Source: Heligmosomoides polygyrus polygyrus (Eukaryota; Nematoda; Chromadorea; Rhabditida; Heligmosomidae). From it: a DNA stretch of 64,000 bases. Under the pieces are notes generated by a model. It was not told where the DNA came from, ran no database searches, and saw only the letters and a program-made list of their open reading frames with translations. A program made the translations under genes and the position numbers. Within the stretch, counting starts at the first letter, position 1. Every line of letters begins with the position of its first letter. Location: the NCBI GenBank assembly GCA_947396885.1, contig OX377203.1, forward strand, positions 30,073,253 to 30,137,252. The letters run 5' to 3'. Below are positions 45,680 to 56,850 of the stretch, piece after piece.

Positions 45680-46396
45680 GGCTGATCTATGTTGACTACT
45701 GGTGACCCTGGCTTGCCTTCCAACGCTTCGACGTATGCAGCACGCACCAGAGTGGCAGCTGTCGACACTGGGTTGTAGACCGCTCTGACATTCCAAATGG
45801 GTCGACGACATCCTTCTCATCTATGTACTTCCAACACTGATGATCAGAACTGTGGCGTGTACATGCTGAACTTATATGCAACGTTTTTTTTTATTAAATC
45901 GATTCGTGGTTGCACTTGTATCCTCTTTGTATTCGAAAAACTTCAGCACACGCTACTAAACCACAACGTTTGATTTAGTCTTCTTTTTTCCGTTGAACCG
46001 TTAGAAAATCCACAATGCTTTGCACTTGGAGCAGAATGCTGTGCTTTTGCCTACACCGTGATTCGAAGTATACGACGCCTCTTATGCTATGGCGTGGACA
46101 GTTGTTTGTGATGTGATTGTTAGTATGATTGTGATTTCGGCTCATTTAGTCGTGCCAGTGTCAGCGCAACAATCGTTACATGCCGAATTTTCTCAAATGG
46201 CTGTGCGAAAATTGTTCAACGAGATCGCTTACGTCGATATACTAGTTACTGTGAAAAGTCTTTAGCATGCTGGTGAATGTTGTTTTATAAAATTATTTAT
46301 TAAAGAGTGGCAGTTAAACATTGTGTTCAAGTGATCATTGAGGGCAGAGCACGTTCAAGCGTATTGACTTATTTGGAACTAAATATTTGAATACAA

Positions 46397-47527
46397 GTGC
46401 TCCGACACGGCTGAAGGCGTGTCTTGCGCGCTGCGCGCGACTTTGCAGCATCGCTGACCTGAGTTTTTTAAAACTTCGCTAACATCAAGACTGCGTATTT
46501 TATCGGCATCAAGCCATCCACCACTTCGGTACCTTCATCATAGACATTTTCTCTGGACCGCCCAGTAACGCCATTGATTTGTGCTGCGCAGTACTACTGT
46601 CCCTCAGTTTGCTCCTTTGCAACCGTTCTCATGCTCAACTGCTAGATATCGTTGACATGTCTTCTGAAGCTAGGTTTCCCCTCACTCGTTTCTTCTTACT
46701 AGATCTAATTGCTGATCCGCCTTCACTGGTCTTCCCTCCCACCCCCCCCCCCCCCCAGCTTCCTAGTCCCAAGCCCTGGCCCACTTCCTGATTTCCACTA
46801 TTGACCCCTCTACTGGTCTCTTCTTGCTGGCTTCCCCGTTCTGGTCCTTCCTCCAGGTTGTTCCTTTCCTTCCTGGTCCACCCTAGAGGTCCTCTTACTT
46901 CCCTTCTCCACCATCCCTTCATGGTCCTCCCATGGTCACGGCAGACGTCGGTGAGGATGCAGACGAGTATGGGCCTGTTCATACTTCGCGACAAGAGCGA
47001 CTGGAGCGACTGGGGCGACGGATGTAGTGTGGTGTACGTAAATAATTGCGTACTCCACACTCCTTCCGCGACGAATGTAGTATGAAATGCGTAATTATTT
47101 ACGTACACCACACTACATCCGTCGCTCTTGTCGCCTTTGTCGCTCTTGTCGCGAAGTATGAATAAGCCCTATCTCGCGCGGGTAACATTTCCCGTCCAAC
47201 ATGGGGTAATGCTGAATTCTGAGAGGGGCCGCTCGTCACACGATGTTGGTGACAGTTCTTCTTACTCTAGACTCTTGTTGCGCGATGTAGGGGACCCGCA
47301 TTCTGGATCCAGAAGCACAGATACGCGCGCAGATACCGCTGTGTCAAGCAGGAGGAAGCGCAGCCTGCGCTTCCTTTGCTGCAGCAGCATCCCATGTTGA
47401 ACGGCACATTTTGTCCGCGCAGGGTTCGACGAGGCGTAGCTCACACATGTTCCTAACCTGCGTGGGATACGCCTCACCATCTACAACGAGGGCAACTAGC
47501 TCAATTAAATTGTGGTAGATATGTTAG
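46397..47527 (+). mobile_element. Left inverted arm of a foldback-like element
   Basis: Read inward, this arm matches the reverse complement of 53688-55387 block by block. The blocks are ACAAGTGCTCCGACAC with a GCGCGC hairpin; CGGCATCAAGCC...CTGCGCAGTACT; the pyrimidine-rich block with AGATCTAATTGCT, a poly-C tract and GTTGTTCCTTTCCTTCCTGG; then GTTGAACGGCA; and ATACGCCTCACCATCTACA...CTCAATTA. A hairpin repeat (46966-47165) is inserted in this arm only. Its outer ~75 bp also resemble the ends of the element at 29418-34022. Confidence 0.75.
46966..47165. mobile_element. GTCGCT hairpin element, copy 2
   Basis: Left and right halves are inverted (TTCATACTTCGCGACAAGAG against its complement near 47160; GTGTGGTGTACGTAAATAA against 47089-47110). 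This looks like a foldback MITE. It interrupts the alignment of the left arm to the right arm, so it inserted later. Confidence 0.65.
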
Positions 47528-47631
47528 ACACATTACGAGGATTTTTTGGGTGGCCTTAGTTTCAACGCCGTCTGGTAAACTGTATGGTGGAGACTATGTA
47601 GGGGCTCATACTCAAGCGCTGGCACTGTCGC

Positions 47632-47830
47632 TCTTGTCGCTCCTGTCGCTGCTGTCGCCTGTTCATACTACGCGCCAGCGACGGGAGAGACTGGGGCGAC
47701 GGAGGAGTGTGGAGGACGTAATTAATTACGTACACCACACCACGTCCGTCGCTCCCGTCGCTGCTGTCGCCTGTTCATACTTTCCGGGCGCTGCAGTTCC
47801 TAGTCGCTCCCGTCGCTAAGTAGGAACAGG
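47632..47830. mobile_element. GTCGCT hairpin element, copy 3
   Basis: Tandem GTCGCTCCTGTCGCT words at both sides surround a central palindrome TACGTAATTAATTACGTA-like segment. The edge CTAAGTAGGAACAGG is shared with the other copies. Confidence 0.6.
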
Positions 47831-48507
47831 TCCTAAGCTTGTCCGGGGTCGTGATCACCGATCATGATCAATTCATTGCGGTGCGTTTTTGACCGCACCT
47901 ACCGACCGTAGTCCATCGAAAAACTATAAAAGGATGTCAGATTCGTGATCAGAACCTTAAATAATGACGTTTGGGCGATTTTTTTTTACCTATCCTCTGC
48001 AGTCGTGAAAGTACACAATAGTGCAGTTCAATTTCCTCCCTGGAACTTGGAATAGCGAAGTCATTCCTTAATTATTTCCCTTTGTTTGCGATGCGCATTG
48101 CACTTCTTGCTATATTAAAGGCGCTTTGGATACGAAGCTCCTCATCGATCTTCGTCTAGGAGGTTACGAGGCGAAGATGTCTATGAAAAAAGTCGAGAGA
48201 AGCCATGAAGGCGCCACCGGAGGTTTTAAAGAGGACTTTGCCAGCTGGGCTGACGTTAGAGGGGCGAGTTACTTTTCAAGGCGTAGCAACTTGCTAGTGA
48301 CAGAGCAAGTGCTGGTCCTCTCCCAGACAATCTTCTTTTCTAGACAAGAAGTGGTGTGTGCGTGAAGTTGCGCAGTCCTACACTGTGGGACTTCACGCAC
48401 ATCTTCGCATTTTTATTGAGCTGGCGGATTTGCAAACTGCTATACATGTCGCTCGCCGTCATTACATAGAATTCTAAAAAGGTTTTTAGGGAGGCCCTAT
48501 AAGCAGA

Positions 48508-51070
48508 ATGGACAAGTATATGATCTCGGAAGAGGAAGAAGTGCTGGACGCTGAACCACCGTTTGTTGAGTCGATGAAGGCGGGCGTGAAGGTGATGGAA
48601 CTGCACAAGAACACCAAGTTCGGGAACATCATCGACTACGTCAAAAAATTGTTTGAGGTGAGCTTCACGTCTTGAACAAAAAACTAGTTCGCGTGCCCAT
48701 GTTTAACTCTTTCATCCATACCCCTCCCCGTCTCTCATCGCCTACTTCGAAACCAGAAAAGTTTGTGTCAGGAGTCGCCGATTGTACTCGAGTGTGTCGT
48801 GCAGATTGACATCGCCGGCCGAGCAGGGGTGAGCGAGGTGGACTTGTAGGGAGAGTTGACATGTTGGTTACATGGCCTGACATGCTGCACATGTGCAGAC
48901 TTGTCAGTGACGCTCGAGATCGTTCAAGCGTCGCAGCGACACAGGACGCCAGACGACACTGCGTTCTCGTTGGGCGCCGTGACTCTGTCTGGTCTCGGTG
49001 TGAGCATTTCCGGAACGTTCAGGACTGGGCTCGTGGTGACGTCGGGAGGTGGTTCTTGTGTAAAGATCGTGGCCCCTGCGACACTGTGAGGTCTCCTCGG
49101 AAGGCACCTGGATTCCTACGCCTGTGTTGGTTTTTGTCCCATGATCCGTTGAATATTAGGCATCCATTCGAACTCAAAGCGGTCGATCCGCAAAACAGGA
49201 TGTTTTACTCGGATGACCGCTTACTGCCACCGTTGAGTATGAAAGAGCCACAAGGGTGGTTCGGCGCATTGTTTCTGGCACATTCTATTGACCCACTTTT
49301 CTTAAAATCCCTAAAACATCGTGGGGACTGATTACGAGAGACTGCAGACGCCACGCGCTGGGTGTGAAAACAAGGGGAGAAGAGCGTTCTACCCCCTCGT
49401 CCCCCTGGCCCGCCCACCCCCTCCCCAACCCCCGGGTTTGCTTGAGAGTCCAGTGGCTGCCTTACGAGATAGTGGAGACGCAGACGTTTGTCACGCCTCT
49501 GTTTAAAGGGCGCGGGGTAGAACGCCACTCCGCCGCTTGTTTTCGGGGGGACGAGGTGTTTGAACGAGGGGGTGGGTTGGGATAGTAACCAACGGCGCTG
49601 CCTTTCGACGGTTCAACTTCTTTCTGCACTGACATCATGATACCATGGTAAACTGAAATTTTTGAGACACAGACTGTCTTTTCGACTTAGGCCAAGGAAT
49701 GAAGAGACATAGAGAAAAGGGGGATTCGTACAAGGTGGTATCTCTCTTTAATCCTCTTAAAAATGATGACTGACATATGTTTAAATGAGTTGAAAGAGGT
49801 GGTTGTCGAACACTACTTCGTTCTAGGACGAGACCACTCGACGAATAATTTTTCGTGGCGTGGGAGAAGCGGTAGAGAAGTGTGTTTCATGCGCGGAAGT
49901 GTTCAAGCGGAAGCATCAGGTGCGTATGTACAAGCTCGAGGCTATTAATTATGAAATACTGCACTTCGGCCTCAAGTTTTAGCAGTTAGAGCCAACTTAT
50001 CTGTTTCTTTTCCGCCTACAGGAAGAAGTGTACCAGTGGAATGCGCTCTCTACAGCCAAACGGGTCACTTATTGGGATCCGATTGTGGAAGGAATGAACA
50101 GGTTCTCATTAAGTTACTCTGCGAAAGGCCACTGGAATGATCTAATTCTAGAATTTTTCTTTGATCTATTCACATTCAGAGCTGTCAGAAATTCCACGAT
50201 TTTTGTTGCTGAATATGCGGCATGCGGGGTAGCAATCCATGCGGTGAAATTCAAATGCACTTCTGTTCAGGCTAAAGGTCACCATTGATACACCGGCGAT
50301 CTTCATCATGCTATCACGGGATCCTTATCCAGTCGAGCTTCAGTGTATGAGGTGCGTGAGCTTTTTTCGATTTGTCTTCTTTTCCTGTCCTCTTATTCGT
50401 TAGAGGCGTGCTTTCACAATTCTGCAACGATGCTTCCATCGACATCAAGAGAGCTTCGGCCGGAGGATTCCTTGTCCCCAAGAGGCTTTCAACGTCACCC
50501 TAGAAAATTCATCGAGAGATCTGGCATGGTACAACCTAACAGAGAAGATCGATGGTCGGGGAGTTCTACTTTCCGTTGACGATGTAATGCTCATAAAACC
50601 GTGCGTTAGCGAAGCGTTGTGCCAGTATTTCAGGGAGGGGGAGAGTCGCCATGTAAGGCAGCCTTTTACAGCGTTCTGTATCGCAAGACATTGAAGATTT
50701 TACTCAGCACCGGTGTGTTTTACCCCAGTGGATAGCTATTAATACAAGACGACACCTACGAGAAGTTTGTGCCGTGTATTACCCGATATCGATTGAAGCG
50801 CCTATGTGATGTCCGTTGAAGCATACGTGTACGGAATGAGTGGTCGTAAGTCATAGGAATTTTTGAGTTTATAGCATGCAACAGTCGTCAAGCAGAACGT
50901 CTACAGGAGGCAAATCAGCACCGTCGTCTTTCGCGAAACGTGGTGGTAACCGACGACCTCAGCAGCAACAGCGGCGGCCTAACAAGTGGGCTCGGTCGGC
51001 TAAGGGAAGTAAGGATTCGGAAGCCGCTGAGAGGCAAGAGGCCTTGGAGAAACTGGAGAAGGCTCCATAG
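48508..51070 (+). CDS. Alba-domain protein, RNase P/MRP Rpp25-like
   Basis: Rpp25-type Alba proteins bind the RNA subunit of RNase P/MRP. Exons: 48508-48657, 49827-49919, 50022-50101, 50271-50351, 50407-50653, 50885-51070, in phase, giving 278 residues. The Alba fold is read as VKVMELHKNTKFGNIIDYVK (first strand and helix, ending FE), RRIIFRGVGEAVEKCVSCAE then VFKRKH (the G-x-A-x-K...AE..KR core), and VTIDTPAIFIMLSRDPYP (final strands with the family LSRDP). After about residue 135 comes an extension of about 80 residues that I do not recognise, then a basic Gln/Arg-rich tail (QQQQRRPNKWARS). The acceptor of exon 5 is AG at 50405-50406; the AG two bases earlier gives an early stop. AG at 48488-48489, 18 bp before ATG, fits trans-splicing. 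The gene lies inside the inverted arms. Confidence 0.8.
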
Positions 51071-51357
51071 GCTTTGCGGGTGGTAACGGATTGAAGTAAT
51101 CCAAGCTTTACTACTGATTTGGTATCCACAGATCTATTTAATAGTTATTTAGACGCCATTAGTATTTTAATACTTCTCAACACGGGTTGCTCTAACATTC
51201 TTTTCGGAATCCCAATATGGTTACATCTATGGAATAATGTCGGCTGTTTTTTCGCTGCCATCTTTATTTGCGCCTCTTTGAAAGCGGGCCACGTTTGTTT
51301 TTGTTATGTTGCGTCCGTCATTGTTTTTCTTATTGTGCGTGTTTGTTGAATTTGTTA

Positions 51358-51363
51358 ATAAAT
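51358..51363 (+). promoter_or_regulatory. Poly(A) signal candidate of the Alba gene
   Basis: AATAAA lies about 290 bp after the Alba stop codon and about 500 bp before the TAF7 start codon, consistent with a separate 3' end before TAF7. Confidence 0.5.
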
Positions 51364-51859
51364 TTTTATGTCTCGAAATCGTGTAATGGATCCGCAAGGG
51401 TGATATTCCTTCGCTACTTCCGGTTGCATTCCTTTGGTCACAGCTCGGTGCAGTCCTAGTTTGGGGAGCCATCCACCATTTCGCCAATGGTTTCCCACTT
51501 GAGTTCCTCACCATCTCTCCTTTGAAATTGGCAGAGCGCACTAGCAGTGACCACTGGGAGGGTAAGGAGTTGTTGACCAGAGCACTATTAGGTCCCACCG
51601 AATTAGGTCTGCACTGCATTCCCGTTCTTCTTGCCAAACATTCTGCATTCCTTTTTCAGCAGTGCTTAAGCAATGAGTGGATATGCCGCCCTCCCTTCTT
51701 TTTTAAAGCGTCGTTACTGAAATTTCTGTTTCAGCACGGTCCTCCAAGTTAGCCCTCCATCTAATGCTGTAGTATACTGAACCTGAGAGCTGGCGTTTTC
51801 TACCATATGAAGTAACTGCTGTGACTTTTCGTGGTTTCATAACTGCAAACGTCGTGGAA

Positions 51860-53488
51860 ATGTCGGCTGGATCTTCTCGAATCCTTGCAAAGAGAGTCCC
51901 GCAGAAGGTTAATGGCATTCTTCTTCCAGTGTCACTTGAGGAAAATGCTATTCATGCTAATCCATTCCAGATCTGTGAAGTCACCGAAGATGTTCAGGAC
52001 TGGGAAAATCATCTGATACTGCGCGTTCCGAGTGATGTAGCTCCGAGGGTGAGCGCTTACGCTTCGCTTGGTGCTAATTTTCATGGTCGCTCTCTTACTC
52101 TGCGCCCTTATCTCCTCCGTATTTGTCTGTGAGTCCTGATACCTTGATGGGTCAGTTAAGGTCCTTAGCCAATTAAGATGAGCGTTTGATGAAGTTAAAA
52201 ACGTATTGATCACTTAAATTAGGAATGCACTCCTCCTTCTTGTTGTTTCAATTGTTCCGCGGTGGAGCTAACTTCGAGTTCGACTGAGCTATCCGTATCG
52301 GAAAAATTAGTCCACTTGGAGTTCTTCCGCGAGTAAGCGAAGAACAGCCCATCAGCCGGTACATCTTTTGTAGGATGACTTCCAGATCGACGCTATGCTG
52401 GCCGACCAGCCAGGAAAGGAGATCGACGACTTGGCAATACAGTTCACCTCTACGGACATGAGACATGCAAACTTTCGTATTGGGACGCACATTATGAGTG
52501 CGAAGATATACGACTTGCCCTGTATTACCGAGGTCGGTGGATAAGTGACTGCATCAGTTCTGGTTCTGCGCCGTCTCCGTTTCCTATGTAAAACCTTGTT
52601 TAGGTGGTGAAAACACTGGATAAGAAGAACGTCTACAAGGTCGCCGATCTATCGCAGATAGTTGTCTGTAGCCACGAGCTGTGCCCTGTTCCAGCAGAAG
52701 CAGTGAAGCTGAGTGGTAAGAAGGTGAGTGATTGAAGTGATCACGGTTCTAGTTGTGGGACGTTCATGAGCAGTCTTGTTCTATGTTGAGGTGGCTAATT
52801 TGGTTTCGACTAAGCAACAGCAGATGTGCTAATGCGTTGGTTTTCTCAGGAAATGAAGCAGTGGCAGTATCCCCATGGCCTCACGCCTCCTATGAAGAGC
52901 GTTCGACAGCGTCGGTTCCGAAAAACCAAGAAAAAGAAGTACATGGAAGCACCAGAGGTAAACGGCTACTTGATTTACGTCCCGACGTAACACATACGAA
53001 GGGGATAGTGCTTTCAGCACGGTGAGTTGTAAGTGATAATGCGTCAACGTAGACTGTTTATTCCGCCCCTCAATTGCAAACACTTCGACGGCACGGAAGT
53101 TGCTGACACTATGACAGTTATAGATTTCGGTTTATTTCTTAGCCGTCTATGCCTACAGTGAACGGCCGCGAACAGCGATGCCTTCAGGTAGAACGAGAGT
53201 TGAAGCGTCTTCTGCGTGCCGATCTCGAGGCAGAGTCTTTCCGCTGGGAAATCGTGCAGGCGGACGACAAACGAAAGGTGTTCGGACTGCCAATCAACGC
53301 GAAGCCTTCAGTCTCATCGTCGCAGGTAGGTGACCTTGCCTGCTCAGCACCGTTATAAGAGGCTACTGGCTGCATCTCAGGAGGTGGCCATCTCCGAGCA
53401 GACGCTGTTCGGCGACAAAGTGAGCAGTAGCGAAGATGAAGAAGAGGAAGACATCCCGCCTCCTCCGCCAGAGGATAAGGATGAGTAA
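51860..53488 (+). CDS. taf-7: TFIID subunit TAF7 (TAFII55)
   Basis: TAF7 binds TAF1 in TFIID and holds back its activity until initiation. Exons: 51860-51907, 51971-52048, 52374-52532, 52604-52723, 52850-52957, 53143-53325, 53381-53488, all phase-consistent, giving 267 residues. The N-terminal TAFII55 domain is clear: [16 protein letters not shown], a [19 protein letters not shown] block, [19 protein letters not shown], then [19 protein letters not shown]. Next are [19 protein letters not shown] and an acidic end [18 protein letters not shown]. The 63-bp first intron is divisible by three and open, so it could be retained as 21 extra residues. Length is within the range for worm TAF7 but shorter than the human protein. 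It lies 790 bp downstream of the Alba gene, inside the inverted arms. Confidence 0.92.
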
Positions 53489-53687
53489 GGCTTCTGCATA
53501 ACGGACGGTTCCAGATGACTCATTGTATGTGTATATCTTGTGATTGTACTGCTGCATGCCTTTTTGACAATTTTTGTTCGACAGTGTATCATTTTTGCGG
53601 GAATGTGGACTTTTTCGTGAGTGAACAAATGTGGATTGTCGTACTATTAATTTGTATGGATAAATCTATGAAGTCTCGATAACTCAT

Positions 53688-55387
53688 TCAATCTACCACT
53701 ACATAATTGAGTTAGCTTCCCGCCCTGTAGATGGTGAGGCGTATCTCACTCAGGTTGGGAACCTGGCTGAGATACGCCTCGTGGAAGCACGCGCAATCTC
53801 ATGGAACCCCTTGGGACGCCTCCGCGTACCTCGCGCGGGCAATGTCTGCCGTTCAACATGGGATGTTGTTACAGCAGAGGACGCGTAGCCTCCTCCTGCT
53901 TGACACAACGGGGTCTGCGAGCGTTTCTGAGTGCCTGAATCTAGAAGACGGGTTCCCTTCGTCACACCACAACCTTCTGGAGTCAGAAGAGGAGACGCCG
54001 TCGTCCAACGACGAGGCATCGCATTCAGAATTGAGCATGAGATGCTACTGCAGCAGAGGAAGCGCAGCCTTCTCCTGCTTGACACAACGGCGTCTGCGCG
54101 AGTCCTGAATTCAGAAGACGGGTCTCTTTCGTTGCACAATAACAGTCTGGAGTCAGAAGAAGCGAAAATAAAGGAAGCAAAGGCCACATCGTCGTTGCAC
54201 GACGACCGGCCGCATTCAGAACTCAGCATTATCCCATGTTGAACGGAGAACTTTATTGCTGCAGCAGAGGAAGCACAACCTCCTCCTGCTTGACACAGCG
54301 ACATTGCGCGCGCTTCTGAGCGTCTGAATCCAGAATACGGGTCCCCTTCGTCGCGCAACAAGCAGACGGAGTCAAAAGAGGTGACACCGTCGTCGTACGA
54401 CGAGCGGCCGCATCCAGAATTCAAAATGGGATGCTCCTCGAGCCGAGAAAGCACAGCCTCCTCTCTATTGACACAGCGGCATCTGCGCGCGTTTCTGAGT
54501 CCCTGAATCCAGAAGGCGGGTTCCCTTCGTCGCACCACAACCGTCTGGATTCAGAAGATCGAAAAGAAAGGAGACAGAGAACAGGAAACAGAACTCTTCG
54601 TCGTCCTACGACGACTGGCCGCATGCAGAACTCAGCATTATCCCATGTTGAACGGAAAACTTTACCCGCGCCAGGTACGCCTTTGCATACCTCGCACAGG
54701 CAATGTTTGCCGTTCAACATGGGATGTTGCAGCAGAAGAAGCACCCCCCCCCCCCTCCCCTGCTTGACTCAGCGGCGTCTGCGCGCGTTTCTGAGCGTTT
54801 GATTCTGAATACGTGTCACTGACGTCTGCCTTGAGCATGGTAGGACCACTAAGGAGTGGTGGAGAAGGGAAGCGAGGGCCCTTTAGAGTGAACCAGGTGA
54901 GCGTCCAGGAAGGAAAGGAACAACCTGAAGGAGGAACCAGGGTGGGGAAGCCAGCAAGAAGAGACCAGTAGGGGGTCAATAGTGAAAACAAGGAAGTGGG
55001 CCAGGGGTTGGGACCAGGAAGGTGGGAGGGGGGGGGGGGGGGGGAGACCAAAGACCAGTAAAGGCGGACTAGCAATTAGATCTACAAGAACAAGAAACGA
55101 GTGAGGGGGATACTGGCGCCCGGATTCGGAAGACGTGTACACAGTGGAGGGGCCGAAGTACTGCGCAGCATAAACCAATGATGTTACTGCACGGTGTGGA
55201 GAAAATGTCTATGATGAAAGGTACCAAAGTGGTGAACGGCTTGATGCCGATGAAGCACGCAGCAGGTCCTAGATGTTAGCGAATTTTAAGTTTGACAAAA
55301 GCTGCCTTCTTTAGATCAGTGATGGTGCAAAGTCGCGCGAAGCGCGCAAGTGCGAGACACGCCGTTAGGCGTGTCGGAGCACTTGTC
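53688..55387 (-). mobile_element. Right inverted arm of a foldback-like element
   Basis: This is the inverse of 46397-47527 and is longer because an internal ~185-bp unit is tandemly repeated (53866-54640). The poly-G tract at 55028-55044 corresponds to the poly-C tract at 46742-46756 in the other arm. The outer end GGAGCACTTG is followed by ATTAATATTTA, and AT-rich AAATATT also precedes the left end, so the real termini may extend a few bases further. A 262-codon minus-strand open frame here is repeat-derived. Confidence 0.75.
53866..54640. repeat. ~185-bp tandem repeat within the right arm
   Basis: Four to five imperfect units each contain GCAGCAGAGGA, CTCCTCCTGCTTGACACA-CG, GCGTTTCTGAG, GACGGGTTCCCTTCGTC, CTGGAGTCAGAAGA and GACGACGGCCGCAT-like landmarks. 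The left arm has about one unit. Tandem repeats inside long inverted arms are the hallmark of Foldback-type elements. Confidence 0.75.
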
Positions 55388-55408
55388 ATTAATATTTATT
55401 TTGTTAGG

Positions 55409-55682
55409 TGCGTAGTGGCGCAGTCGGAGGTGGCTGTCTGTTTTGTGCAGCTGATCCCAGATACCTGGCTCGGATTTCCTGCCCAAACCAACCAAGCCTT
55501 CAATCCATTCGGGGTCGGTGCAGACTTGTTTTGAAAGGACAAAGCGCTGATTTGCTCATCGGCTAACCACCTTATGTCATTGTATGGCCCAAAACGCATT
55601 CGAATCGCCTCGTAGAAGTAGCATGCGTGGCGCGCCCCAAGGGGCATTCAGCAACGCCTGTCGCCTTATCCTTTATTCTTAC
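55409..55682 (+). mobile_element. tRNA-derived SINE, copy 6
   Basis: GTAGTGGCGCAGTCGGAGG (box A) and GGCTCGGATTTCC (box B) begin the copy; the body and tail follow the consensus with small deletions. It begins about 20 bp outside the right inverted arm. Confidence 0.8.
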
Positions 55683-56314
55683 ACCTTGTTTGCAGTCCTA
55701 GTCCAATACAGTTATCCAATCACTGCCTCAGACATGAAACATCTTTGTTAGCTTCTCAGGATATTCTGATGTGAAGACTACAGTGTTCTTGAGTAACTAT
55801 TCGAATATTCGGTGCTTTGAAAACCAAGTAATATTCGATGTCTTTAAAGAACTAATTTTCGGCCATTCGAAAATTCAATATTTTCTTCGCCCCTGCGTGG
55901 AGAGGGCACATCACCGCTGCGAATGCTGCCGCAGGGAATTCTGAACGCGTTAAATTCAATGCTCCAGATCAATGCCTTATAACGCCCTCCGCTTTTCAGC
56001 TAGGGGGTCTTTTCGTTGTGACCGTACGATGTCGATCGGAGTGATACTGCCACCCTACGGCAAACAATCGAGTTACATTGTGAGCTCGCCTGCGAATCTG
56101 TCCAAGAGATACCCGCTAGTGAGGGCGCGCGACGAAGCTGGCCGTTTGAGGTAGAGATCGCGTGAATGCGATGGACGCAGCAAATAAATATCCAGCAATC
56201 GATATCCTCGATACTACTGATTTTAACGCACAGAACAACGTAAGCGCTAGACAGACCGGACTTAGGGCCGTCAACCAAAATCGGCTGTAGCTGGTGATTA
56301 GGTAAAGCACACTA
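55683..56314. other. No gene recognised
   Basis: Between the SINE and the LTR element. Only short, domain-free open frames on both strands. Confidence 0.5.
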
Positions 56315-56319
56315 TATAC

Positions 56320-56850
56320 TGTAAGAGTTAGCGAATTCTTAATTCCTGGTTGGAGGCGATCGATAGCGGGATTCCTACAGCTGAGTCACTTCGGAGATGA
56401 AAGCTCGGTACTTATGAAGCAAAGGGCCCGTGGTGCCGTGGGGCTGCCGGTAAACATGTTAACGCTGCAACGGCAACGGAAACGCGGCAACCCACGGCAC
56501 CCGAGGACGGGTGCTTCATAAGTACCGGCCCCGTGGTGCCGTGGGCTTGCCACGTTAACATGTTTACCGGCAACCCCACGGCACCACGGGCCCTTTGCTT
56601 CACAAGTACCGAAAGCTCTGATTACAGGAGGCGGCGGTCTTGGCGACCGAGCACGGGACATTCGAGATCGTCAGGGACACGCTGAACGGCTCGCCACCAG
56701 GCCTCAGGGCCCCGCACGACATCAGGCTCCTGCCCCGCGACTTCGACTCCTTCGGCCGATTCCTTCGACAGTGTCTGTACTGCTTATTTGTGAAGTATCC
56801 AATAAACTGTCTTCCGATGTCGCGTCCACCTCCTGGGCCCCGAACTACAC
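56320..56850 (+). repeat. 5' LTR, carrying a MITE insertion
   Basis: Matches the 319-bp 3' LTR with few substitutions (for example GGCGATCG against GGCAATCG), apart from the insertion at 56406-56617. It contains AATAAA at 56801-56806, the likely retroelement poly(A) signal, also present in the 3' LTR at 61646-61651. Confidence 0.9.
56406..56611. mobile_element. 206-bp near-palindromic MITE in the 5' LTR
   Basis: The ends CGGTACTTATGAAGCAAAGG and its inverse CACAAGTACCG are inverted for about 58 bp with few mismatches, so most of the element folds into one hairpin. AAAGCT occurs at 56400-56405 and 56612-56617 but only once in the 3' LTR, defining a 6-bp target duplication and an exact empty site. 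Confidence 0.9.

Noticed and set aside
48357..48402. miRNA precursor candidate
   Set aside because: GTGCGTGAAGT pairs with ACTTCACGCAC around a partly paired loop, but the stem is short and no other support exists.
51227..51637. 136-codon minus-strand frame between Alba and TAF7
   Set aside because: Antisense to the Alba 3' UTR and TAF7 upstream region, with no domain.
53750..54538. 262-codon minus-strand open frame
   Set aside because: Falls entirely in the ~185-bp tandem repeats of the right arm; periodic and low-complexity.
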